Virus record (IMG/VR): IMGVR_UViG_3300025131_000144
Span: 1-38,496 of that record
Length of the DNA: 38,496 bases
Strand: one strand, 5' to 3'
Origin: a virus
In this document: positions 1-6,558 of the stretch, in pieces
Position numbering within the stretch: the stretch's first letter is position 1
How the letters are laid out: each line of letters opens with the position of its first letter
The notes under the pieces: model-generated
The model's input: only the letters and a program-made list of their open reading frames with translations
Told to the model about the DNA's origin: nothing
The model's database searches: none
Position numbers and translations under genes: made by a program

Positions 1-2698
1 GCACAGGGTATGCTTTGGTGAATAACTTCATAGCCTCTGCTGGTGACTTCGCACTTGTGCCTGTTTGGTCAGTGCCTAGCCACAGCACCTTGTCGGGATT
101 CTTAATTTTAAGAAGATGACCATACTTTCTTTCAGAGGCGAAGATCTTATTTTTCTTTGCTCGCCGAAGAGTGCGTTGGGTGAAGTGCCATCCGTAGATG
201 CCTGCTGGAGTATTGAAAGAAGTCCCAGGGTTGAGGCCGACTTTATTAATGTCAGAAAAGGAGATGAGATGGTTCTCGTCGCCGACAGCCTTCTTGATGA
301 GGTCGGCTTGAGGATGCTTGTCAATGCGGAGATCTTCCTCGATGACTTCTTGGATCATGTTCCGCAAAAATTGCACACCCTCCTCTTGAGCGATCGGTGC
401 GTTCTCATTATAGGCATCGACAAACTCGTCCCAAACTTTTTGGATGGCTGTCTGAACTACATCGTAGTGTTCGTCAAAATATTTTAAGAACTGCACAAGT
501 CCTTTGATGGTGTATTCGTTATCTGTTTCGTTGAATTTGAAATATAGTCCGCCGGTTCCTCTGCGGCTTGGCTTATTTGTGGCGCTATATGTTTCTCCTC
601 CTAAATAAATTACATCTGCGCTGAAATAAACCTTAATACTTCTTAGCACCTCTAAAGCATCTTTGCGCTCGCCCCACTCTTTGTCTTCCTCTGCATCTCT
701 GTCAGAAGCATCAAACGCTAAAGCAAGTTGATTATGGGCAGCAACGGACGCATCAACGAGGTCGCTCTCAAGATGTGCTATTACTTTGTCGCCCCACATT
801 GGGTTGAGGAGCATACCAATAATCCGCTTCGGGCTATAGGCGATAGTAGTGGACATTCCGCTAAAATTGTGTGCATCAAATCCCATAACATGTGCCAAAG
901 GAGGAGACTCATTAGATTTTACCCACTCGGGGAACTTGCCAATCTTGCGGATTCCCGGTGCTGGATAGTTGTCCAATTTCTCGTGGGTGTATGCGGTAAG
1001 ATGACCACTCTGGAACTCTATACGAAAGTGTCCGAGCTTCTCGCCATCAAGACGGTTCAGATACTCATCTTCATCAAACTCTATAGATTTACGAAGTTTT
1101 TGGTATTTTGTCGGAGCATAAACTTCCTCTTCTATGAGTTTCTCAACAATTTCTATTTTGAGTTCGTCATAGTAGTTATGAATATTGTAAACCTCTTGAG
1201 CAATGTTTTGATCAAACATTGCAATAGGTTCTCCGCCGCCTTCCCAAACTAACCTAATGCGATAAATAAGCTTTCCTTCTGCTCCAAAGCGGATCACTTC
1301 TGCTTGGGCATCATAGCTAGGCTGTTCAAGATACTCATTGTAATGATCCGAATTTTCGTAGGCTTCTTCCACTAGTGATTCTATATGTCCCCAGACACTG
1401 TTGTGGTTAAGTTCGTCTTGTTGGATGGTCCATGGATCTTCGGGATCGACATTTACGCTCTCGTTGTTTTTTACGAATTCCGAATTGAGAATTGCGTGGA
1501 CTGGAAGATCGAATTCCACTGTCACCTTCCACGACTCTACTACTACAGACTCCCCCCACTCATCCCACTCTAAATCGTAATCAAGATTCACATCGTCGTG
1601 ATTGAAATATTCATGATTAAGATCCGACATCATTTCTTCGCCGTGATCCATTTGGCGTTGAAGTCCTTCTCCGGAAACATGATCAACATACTGTTCATCT
1701 GTTGTATCGTTGATCATGGGCATCGAATGAGGATACATCTCTAAATCATCATTGAGTTCAATATTCTCCAGTCCCAATAAATTATTGAACATAGCCGAAA
1801 ATGCCGAATCTGAATATGATCCGCCACGATGGTATATGTTACTGGGGTCGAGTTGCTTCTTAAAGAAGGGGTGATCATCCTGCTCTTCTCGGGCCCAATC
1901 TATGACGCTGTTTAAGAATCCCGGCACAGAGCGACCATAGATTCTACTCTCGGGAACCAAGAAAGCGTCTATAAATCCATTATCCGGCTCGACATAATCA
2001 AAGCGCCGGAGGCGGACACGAGCAAGCGGAGTTACACCCTCCGTACCTCTGTCACGATCGACAAATACCTCTGGATCGTTTAGGTGAGATTCAATATAGG
2101 GTGCATCATCGCTGTCGATCAAGTAAGCGATGGCTCCGGCACGGCGAGCATCTGCCAACGCACACTGGAAATAATCAGAGCCAGGAGAATGACAAGATTG
2201 AATTTCTCTGTGATCCGACATGCGAGCCACATCAACAGGATTCTGAGAGATTACAATCGAATACTTATTGTCAAGAACTTCAGGGTTGCCTAAGAATTTT
2301 GCTTGGACTTTATTCCACCATTTTTGGGTTTCTTCTGGTAATTGTTTTCCAATCACCTTTCCTAATTTTATTTTTCTTTCTTGTTTCCCTCGTTGGGTCT
2401 CTACCTCTTTGACAGCAACACCGTCCTTAAGGTCTACTCGTAGTCCTTTGGAAGCGAGAGGAATAACAACCTCATCATAGAACTTTTTAATCTCTTCGTT
2501 CTCTGATGCTATCAGGGGTATGACTACCCTTTGTTGTCCACCAAAATAAGAATTCATTGAGCCGGGCTTTAGGTCTGCCGCCTGATCTACAATATAGTCG
2601 TAAGTATCATCGTCTATCTCATTAAGAAGACGGACGGGAGTTTGGTGCTCTTCTATAATTTCATTAATAAGATTATCGAGAAGCTTGTCGAAATTCAT
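1..2698 (-). CDS. Large hypothetical phage protein, C-terminus cut by window edge
   Basis: The reading frame is open without a stop from the ATG at 2698 to the window edge, giving at least 899 residues; the C-terminus lies outside. I do not recognise a function. Three things can be seen. The N-terminus (MNFDKLLDNLINEIIEEH) is a short helical peptide with Leu/Ile-x-Glu sites, like the capsid-targeting peptides of T4 internal proteins. Residues about 150-260 hold a module with two cysteines (C169, C179), the string GAIAYLI at about 188-194, then PLARVRLRRF and a later IYG. I recall this arrangement from other large phage proteins of unknown role. Residues about 810-865 contain NTPAGIYGWHF followed by a basic stretch and YGHLLKIKNP, which looks like a second globular domain. 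The protein is acidic overall. The SD is GAGGA at 2708-2712, partly inside a hairpin. Function is unknown; a packaged or ejected virion protein is my inference. Confidence 0.85.
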   Translation of the reverse strand, partial: MNFDKLLDNLINEIIEEHQTPVRLLNEIDDDTYDYIVDQAADLKPGSMNSYFGGQQRVVIPLIASENEEIKKFYDEVVIPLASKGLRVDLKDGVAVKEVETQRGKQERKIKLGKVIGKQLPEETQKWWNKVQAKFLGNPEVLDNKYSIVISQNPVDVARMSDHREIQSCHSPGSDYFQCALADARRAGAIAYLIDSDDAPYIESHLNDPEVFVDRDRGTEGVTPLARVRLRRFDYVEPDNGFIDAFLVPESRIYGRSVPGFLNSVIDWAREEQDDHPFFKKQLDPSNIYHRGGSYSDSAFSAMFNNLLGLENIELNDDLEMYPHSMPMINDTTDEQYVDHVSGEGLQRQMDHGEEMMSDLNHEYFNHDDVNLDYDLEWDEWGESVVVESWKVTVEFDLPVHAILNSEFVKNNESVNVDPEDPWTIQQDELNHNSVWGHIESLVEEAYENSDHYNEYLEQPSYDAQAEVIRFGAEGKLIYRIRLVWEGGGEPIAMFDQNIAQEVYNIHNYYDELKIEIVEKLIEEEVYAPTKYQKLRKSIEFDEDEYLNRLDGEKLGHFRIEFQSGHLTAYTHEKLDNYPAPGIRKIGKFPEWVKSNESPPLAHVMGFDAHNFSGMSTTIAYSPKRIIGMLLNPMWGDKVIAHLESDLVDASVAAHNQLALAFDASDRDAEEDKEWGERKDALEVLRSIKVYFSADVIYLGGETYSATNKPSRRGTGGLYFKFNETDNEYTIKGLVQFLKYFDEHYDVVQTAIQKVWDEFVDAYNENAPIAQEEGVQFLRNMIQEVIEEDLRIDKHPQADLIKKAVGDENHLISFSDINKVGLNPGTSFNTPAGIYGWHFTQRTLRRAKKNKIFASERKYGHLLKIKNPDKVLWLGTDQTGTSAKSPAEAMKLFTKAYPV

Positions 2699-2707
2699 TT
2701 ATGGGAT

Positions 2708-2748
2708 TCCTCGCGCCTATAAAGAGACCTTCAATAAATAGGTGCGAG
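2708..2748 (-). promoter_or_regulatory. Leader hairpin over the SD with embedded late-promoter-like motif (copy 1)
   Basis: Plus-strand arms 2710-2720 and 2738-2748 form an 11-bp stem with one G-U pair and a 17-nt loop. In the mRNA the right arm includes the GAG of the Shine-Dalgarno sequence GAGGA (2712-2708) of the downstream 899+ residue gene. The minus-strand motif CTATTTATTGAAG (2741-2729) overlaps the base of the left arm and enters the loop, about 43 nt before the start codon. There is no T-run after the stem, so it is not an intrinsic terminator. It nearly duplicates the leader at 3089-3130. Roles as promoter or translational switch are inference. Confidence 0.5.
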
Positions 2749-2773
2749 ATTTAATAAAGGGAACCTAAGAGAG

Positions 2774-3082
2774 CTAGGACACATCCATCTCGTCAATTTC
2801 GACTTCAACATGCGGTGCTACTTTTTCGAGACCATACTTGAAAGACATAACTCCGGCCCTAGGTTTGAGGTTTGTTCCGAAAAGCTCATTGAACTTTTCT
2901 ATGCTCCGCAATACTTCCTCTTTCCCGTCTTTGTAGAACAACTCTATCTTATACAATCCCATTCCCTGGGGATGGACTGCCTCTACATAAGTTACTTTAT
3001 TAAGTTCGCCAAGCCTTGGGTTGGATTCTTCTCGGATAGCTTCTTTAATAATCTTTCGTAGTTGTGATTTTGTGATTTTCAT
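2774..3082 (-). CDS. Small protein with capsid-targeting-like N-terminus
   Basis: This is a 102-residue hypothetical protein starting at an ATG preceded by GAGGGA (3094-3089). The N-terminus MKITKSQLRKIIKEAIREE is a basic then acidic amphipathic helix containing IIKE|A, which fits the Leu/Ile-x-Glu cleavage rule of T4-type prohead proteases. The rest (residues about 30-95) reads as a small alpha/beta domain with alternating hydrophobic strands and an acidic end (VEIDEMD). No catalytic motif is visible. It follows the primase gene by 10 nt, but its leader carries its own hairpin and promoter-like motif, so it may be expressed separately. It is probably a minor virion or internal capsid protein by analogy with the other proteins here that share the N-terminal peptide; a regulatory protein is the alternative. 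Confidence 0.8.
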   Translation of the reverse strand: MKITKSQLRKIIKEAIREESNPRLGELNKVTYVEAVHPQGMGLYKIELFYKDGKEEVLRSIEKFNELFGTNLKPRAGVMSFKYGLEKVAPHVEVEIDEMDVS

Positions 3083-3088
3083 TTTTTG

Positions 3089-3130
3089 TCCCTCACGCCA
3101 TTAAAGCGATCTTGAATAAATAGGCGTCAG
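3089..3130 (-). promoter_or_regulatory. Leader hairpin over the SD with embedded late-promoter-like motif (copy 2)
   Basis: Plus-strand arms 3092-3099 and 3123-3130 pair over 8 bp with one mismatch. The mRNA right arm contains the GAG of the SD GAGGGA (3094-3089) of the 102-residue gene. The minus-strand motif CTATTTATTCAAG (3123-3111) overlaps the foot of the left arm and lies about 41 nt before the start codon. By hand alignment, 31 of the first 40 positions match the leader at 2708-2748. The element overlaps the last codons and TGA stop (3095-3093) of the primase gene, so ribosomes finishing the primase would pass through it. Confidence 0.45.
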
Positions 3131-4040
3131 AATCAATAAACGACGCTTTCTCTCTCCGTTTTTGAAACACATCTCGTGGCATTTCGCCAATGTCTTTATA
3201 TCCAGAGGTGTCCATTAAGCGAACTTCTACATCATAAGCCAGCAAAGCCTTCACAAGTTTCATCGCTTTCTTGTGTGCGTCGTTGTCTAACCCCAGCAGG
3301 ACTGGTGTGTCGTTTTTTACGATCTTCCTGAAAAGTCTGCTGTCTTCTCGTAGGGTTGAGCCGAGGAGTGGGATGCTGTTTTCGCCAGCAACGATTGCGT
3401 CAAAGACGCCCTCAACCAAAGTCACCTCTCGCTCCCAGTCAATTAGCAGTTCGTTGAAGATGATGTCTTTGTTGCCGGGTCCGTTCATATACGGAGGCCA
3501 AATGTTAGGGTCGTATGTGCGGGACGTGAAAAAGTTACAATAACCTTCTTCATCAAATGATGGGAGGATTATCCTGTTTTTGTATTCCCCGGAAGCGCAG
3601 TAGCCTATCTTCCAAAACAGAACGTCTTTACCTACAACGGCACGTTTGCGCAGATAGTTTAATGGAACTCTTGCGGAGGCAGGGTGGGAACGACCTGTAA
3701 GCGTTTGAAACTCATTTGGAAGGTCAATTCGTTGGCTAGTTTCTTCTTGCTTGGCAAACAGGTTGTCTAGGTCGCCCAACTCAATATCGGCGTCAAAATC
3801 TTTCCATCTATGGATGTGACTTATATCGCCCCAACGCCTGACTAGGCGTCGTAAATTTTTGGTGCGCCAGTCACAAGCCCAGCACTTGCCGACATTCTTG
3901 TCAAAGTTTACTGAGAGCTTACGTTTGTGGTGCCCGCAACATCGGGAAGGATAAAGATATTCCTTGCCTTGGCGTTGAGGTCTGCCAAGGATTTCATCAA
4001 GGATTCTTTTCTTCTTCGCTGAGTTGGGATCGTTGAGCAA
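3093..4040 (-). CDS. DnaG-type DNA primase (zinc finger + TOPRIM)
   Basis: This 315-residue protein is a probable primase that makes RNA primers for lagging-strand synthesis. The N-terminus has a CHC2-like zinc finger: CCGHH at 34-38 (Cys-x2-His) and C53-x2-C56. Residues about 150-200 have the conserved basic NRIILP and following strands typical of the DnaG catalytic core. A TOPRIM fold follows, with E210-G211 in TLVEGVFDA, the DxD pair D252/D254 in GLDNDAH, and K282-D283 in YKDIG. There is no helicase domain. The start is odd: the codon is TTG, directly after the TAA of the HAD gene and in the same frame, with no ATG or GTG before the zinc finger and only a weak AAAGAA upstream. Translation therefore depends on coupling or on stop read-through. 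It probably shares the promoter at 4670-4698. Confidence 0.88.
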   Translation of the reverse strand: MLNDPNSAKKKRILDEILGRPQRQGKEYLYPSRCCGHHKRKLSVNFDKNVGKCWACDWRTKNLRRLVRRWGDISHIHRWKDFDADIELGDLDNLFAKQEETSQRIDLPNEFQTLTGRSHPASARVPLNYLRKRAVVGKDVLFWKIGYCASGEYKNRIILPSFDEEGYCNFFTSRTYDPNIWPPYMNGPGNKDIIFNELLIDWEREVTLVEGVFDAIVAGENSIPLLGSTLREDSRLFRKIVKNDTPVLLGLDNDAHKKAMKLVKALLAYDVEVRLMDTSGYKDIGEMPRDVFQKRREKASFIDSDAYLFKIALMA

Positions 4041-4646
4041 TTAGTAGCCGAGTTCTTTAAGTTGTCTAATCGTATTATCCACGTCATCTGGATTATGTTT
4101 AATGGCGATGCCGCCGCCCTCACGGAACTCGTTGACATATTTGTCACGGTCGTCAATCAGAAGTCCTTGTTTTCCGTTGTGAACTCCGTAGGGCTTCTTG
4201 CTGTCAGCCAAGTTGACTTTTTCAACTGGGACGCCCAGTTCTCGCTCAACCCAAATCCGCTTGCCGATCTTGGAGCCTTCAGCCATTGGGGCTGATAAAA
4301 TCTCTAGCCCTGGAATGTCTTTGATATAATCCCAAAGTTTCTTGCCGCCACGCTCCCAGCCGAGATTGGCCCAGAGTTCAGCGTCGTCTTCAACGAGCCG
4401 GTACATGAAGTCTCTCGTCCGGTAGTTTCTTTTTAGGCTGCCTTCTTGGTCAGACCGAGCAATGTGCCACCTGCTGATTACTACGTCCCAGCCGCCAAGC
4501 TCTTTGGCTGCCGAGCGGGCAAGTTTGTGATCAGGATGATCAGGCTGATCTTTTAGTTCCTGAAAACGCTTGTTCATGTGCTCTAGGACGCCACCCTCAA
4601 AATTGACGAGGACGCCATCCATATCACTGAATACCTGATAAGTCAT
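4041..4646 (-). CDS. HAD-superfamily phosphatase, 5'(3')-deoxyribonucleotidase-like
   Basis: This is a 201-residue hydrolase of the haloacid dehalogenase superfamily. Motif I is D8-M-D10-G-V-L, the nucleophile and acid/base pair. Motif II is a strand ending in LSAP (S118), followed by lysines in SKIGKR. Motif IV is LLIDDR (D165, D166), which would bind Mg. The layout, with a long helical cap between residues 20 and 105, resembles the 5'(3')-deoxyribonucleotidase (NT5C-like) group, so dNMP dephosphorylation is the likely role; a nucleic-acid end phosphatase is an alternative. The ATG is well supported by GAAGGAG (4660-4654) seven bases upstream and by the sigma70-like promoter before it. It ends in TAA immediately before the in-frame primase start. 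Confidence 0.88.
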   Translation of the reverse strand: MTYQVFSDMDGVLVNFEGGVLEHMNKRFQELKDQPDHPDHKLARSAAKELGGWDVVISRWHIARSDQEGSLKRNYRTRDFMYRLVEDDAELWANLGWERGGKKLWDYIKDIPGLEILSAPMAEGSKIGKRIWVERELGVPVEKVNLADSKKPYGVHNGKQGLLIDDRDKYVNEFREGGGIAIKHNPDDVDNTIRQLKELGY

Positions 4647-4653
4647 AACGGTA

Positions 4654-4660
4654 CTCCTTC
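4654..4660 (-). promoter_or_regulatory. Strong ribosome binding site of the HAD gene
   Basis: Minus-strand GAAGGAG with a 7-nt spacer to the ATG at 4646. It is among the better Shine-Dalgarno matches in this half of the window and contrasts with the SD-less starts of genes between 6531 and 8213. Confidence 0.7.
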
Positions 4661-4669
4661 CGCATGAAT

Positions 4670-4698
4670 ATTATCGCACAGACTGAGGATTAGGTCAA
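4670..4698 (-). promoter_or_regulatory. Sigma70-like promoter of the HAD-primase unit
   Basis: On the minus strand TTGACC (4698-4693) and GATAAT (4675-4670) are separated by exactly 17 bases, each hexamer matching the bacterial housekeeping consensus at 5 of 6 positions. It lies in the 59-nt gap after the 357-residue gene. It would start RNA near 4663, giving a leader of roughly 17 nt that begins just before the SD. This suggests host polymerase transcribes the HAD and primase genes, as expected for early or middle replication genes. Confidence 0.6.
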
Positions 4699-4705
4699 GA
4701 AGTTT

Positions 4706-5779
4706 TTAAAAATTGATGCCGCTGGGCAGCGCGCCGGGAGGTTTGGTTTTGGGTTGCAATTCAAAATCAGGGCTCTCTTCTTTCTTTTTCTTGGGGCAAA
4801 CCGTACTATAAACAGCAGGAACCGATGGCATCGCCATATTACTACCCATCACTGGTTTATAGACACCCCCCGCTTTTGATCCCGTGCTTTTCATTATATT
4901 TAAAAATTCTTGTGCGCCGTCGGGGGTGAGAAAATAAGGGTATTCTGAATATGGTTTTTTAATGTCGCCAAAAGAAACTACAACCGCAGGAAAATAATCA
5001 TTGTTCCATATAATGTTCATTGTCCCTACTATAATTTTATCCCTTGTTTGATATCTCGGATCTGTTGAACCTATCTGATCACCGGGCACTAGAAGAGTAT
5101 CCTGATACCGGTCTTTCTCGACTTTTGGGTGTTGTCGGAGGAGGTCGTCGTGGGCCGCGTTTACCATTCTGACAGAGCACTCTCCTATTATGCCCTTTGT
5201 TCCTTTAGTATCGGATATGGCTTCTTTCAACAAGCGAAGAAATGCTTCATATTGCCCCTGATCATCAAAGAAAAATCTAACCTCACCATCGTGTCCCGGA
5301 AGTAGATCTCCGGTGTCCAAGTTCCAAACGGGTGCGGCGACCCATAATGATGCCTCTCCGTGCTCATCCCAGTTGTTGTTTGCTATTGCGCAGCGCTCGC
5401 CGTCGGCGATCATAAATGCCCGAGCGTCCAAGCCAAAAGAAGCCAGTCCGCCTTGGTTGACAGTGTGATCACCGAGTTTGTTTTCAAAGTCTGTTACTGC
5501 TCTTACTGCCTTTTTGTCCTGGGTCGTGGTGGGCCAGGTTGTGCCTTTGTCCATAAGTTGTGCAGCACCCATTCTGGAGGCTATAGGATAAGCGGTTATC
5601 CCTTTGCCTGTTGGTGCTTTTTTGCCGCCAAAAGCGCCTCGATAATATTCATGCGAAACAGGAGATCCAAGCGTTTTGGCGGCATCGCCGAAGGGGCCTT
5701 CAGATATATTTGAAGCTTTATTCTCGTTTATGAACTGTTTCCAGGTTGTTATATACTTTTTGTATTCGTTGTTACTCAT
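4706..5779 (-). CDS. Hypothetical protein with capsid-targeting-like N-terminus (357 aa)
   Basis: I do not recognise the fold. I chose the ATG at 5779 over an in-frame TTG at 5785, because the ATG lies two bases after the upstream stop (TGA, 5784-5782) and GGAGC precedes it at a workable distance. The N-terminus is KKYITTWKQFINEN, followed by NISEGPFGD. WKQFINEN resembles the T4 internal-protein leader (KTYQEFIAEA in IPI and IPIII), and ISE|G is a textbook Leu/Ile-x-Glu prohead-protease site at residues 25-28. The middle (about 90-270) reads as a compact alpha/beta domain with runs such as RFFFDDQGQYEAFLRLL and NIIWNNDYFPAVVVSFGDI. The C-terminal 60 residues are low complexity with KKKKEE and PKTKPPG. 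It is probably a packaged internal protein, by inference. Confidence 0.82.
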   Translation of the reverse strand: MSNNEYKKYITTWKQFINENKASNISEGPFGDAAKTLGSPVSHEYYRGAFGGKKAPTGKGITAYPIASRMGAAQLMDKGTTWPTTTQDKKAVRAVTDFENKLGDHTVNQGGLASFGLDARAFMIADGERCAIANNNWDEHGEASLWVAAPVWNLDTGDLLPGHDGEVRFFFDDQGQYEAFLRLLKEAISDTKGTKGIIGECSVRMVNAAHDDLLRQHPKVEKDRYQDTLLVPGDQIGSTDPRYQTRDKIIVGTMNIIWNNDYFPAVVVSFGDIKKPYSEYPYFLTPDGAQEFLNIMKSTGSKAGGVYKPVMGSNMAMPSVPAVYSTVCPKKKKEESPDFELQPKTKPPGALPSGINF

Positions 5780-5781
5780 AA

Positions 5782-6531
5782 TCAAAAAGCTCCGCCGCTG
5801 CCGGCTAAAATCGCCGCTAATCGGTCTTGCTTTGTTTGACCTTTTGTTGGCTTTGGTGTGGATGGTGTAGCAGGGCCAGCAGGAACTGTAGAAGATCCAT
5901 CACCTGCTGGTGTAGGTTTACTGCGCGCAAAAGGAGATGACCATTTGCTCTTGGGTGGCTTCTCTTTTAGTTCTTCGGGATCTGGAATGATAGGCTTGAA
6001 CGAGGCTCCGGTGGCTGCGGCGGATCCAGCCGGGGAGGCCGGGGCGAGGTACGAGATGCTTTCCAGGGGAGTTTTTCTGTCGAATTGTGAAAAAACGCCA
6101 GCTAGCGATTTCATCATAGCCGGGGAAATGTTAGGGTGCCCAGAGAATCTTCCCTCCTCCTCTGGGAGTATTTCCCCCTCCTTGAAATAGCCATATGCCC
6201 TCTCCCACCACTCTTTACTGTTAAAAGTGATATTAGACTCCTGTCCACTCATAGATTTTCGACTACGCTTCTCCTGAGGGTGTGTCTTTTCATAAAATTG
6301 ATTAAGCGCGTCGGCATGCAGATAAGCATCTCTTGCGTCGCCATAGATCCTCTCTGGGTCTCTTGCCCAATCCATCGCGTTGTACAGGTTAGATACTTTT
6401 TTGTTTTGGTCGTTATAGAGTATTGCCGAGCCATCATCGGGGACTACAATGTAGTATTGCTTTGCACTCTCAAAGAGTTGGCTTAGTTCCTCTTTAATAA
6501 GGTGCCTAATGTGTTCGGGAGTTATTTTCAT
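5782..6531 (-). CDS. Hypothetical protein with capsid-targeting-like N-terminus and Pro-rich tail (249 aa)
   Basis: The N-terminus MKITPEHIRHLIKEELSQL is the same kind of peptide as in the 102-residue protein at 2774-3082 (shared MKIT, then a helix ending in IKE), with possible cleavage after LIKE or LFE. Residues 25-75 look like a small beta domain with a following helix (YYIVVPDDGSAILYN...). Residues about 100-150 contain a Trp/Tyr-rich segment (KEWWERAYGYF). From about 165 on the protein is a low-complexity Pro/Ser/Ala/Lys linker ending in a short helix and GGAF. The start codon has no clear SD; a 13-nt repeat lies 15 nt upstream. No function recognised. Placement among packaged-type proteins suggests an internal virion protein. 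Confidence 0.8.
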   Translation of the reverse strand: MKITPEHIRHLIKEELSQLFESAKQYYIVVPDDGSAILYNDQNKKVSNLYNAMDWARDPERIYGDARDAYLHADALNQFYEKTHPQEKRSRKSMSGQESNITFNSKEWWERAYGYFKEGEILPEEEGRFSGHPNISPAMMKSLAGVFSQFDRKTPLESISYLAPASPAGSAAATGASFKPIIPDPEELKEKPPKSKWSSPFARSKPTPAGDGSSTVPAGPATPSTPKPTKGQTKQDRLAAILAGSGGAF

Positions 6532-6545
6532 ACAATATATAGGAT

Positions 6546-6558
6546 ACTAATCAACTAA
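6546..6558 (-). repeat. 13-nt direct repeat in gene leader, copy A
   Basis: Minus-strand TTAGTTGATTAGT, identical to 7640-7652 and in both places ending 15 nt before an ATG. Here its first TAG (6557-6555) is the stop of the metallopeptidase gene. It is followed by ATCCTATATATTGT and no visible SD. Confidence 0.6.

Noticed and set aside
116-2480. Several plus-strand open frames of 60-174 codons in the first 2.5 kb
   Set aside because: The minus strand carries one uninterrupted frame from 2698 to the window edge with sensible protein composition; the plus-strand frames have erratic composition and no SD and are antisense shadows.
2710-2748. Intrinsic terminator
   Set aside because: The 11-bp stem is followed on the mRNA by GAAUCCC and an ATG, not by a U-run, and it covers a ribosome binding site.
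2729-3123. Plus-strand AATAAATA resembling the T4-type late promoter (NATAAATA)
   Set aside because: Read that way it would point away from every gene here and produce only antisense RNA. The reverse-complement motif at constant distance from minus-strand starts explains the conservation better.
4041-4043. Reassigned TAA codon in this phage
   Set aside because: Genes such as those ending at 33528, 14949 and 4706 also end in TAA at sensible places, immediately followed by new starts, so TAA works as a stop generally; only local read-through remains possible.
5780-5785. TTG at 5785 as the start of the 357-residue gene
   Set aside because: The ATG two codons later has better spacing to GGAGC and lies just after the upstream stop; the TTG would overlap the stop region with no benefit.
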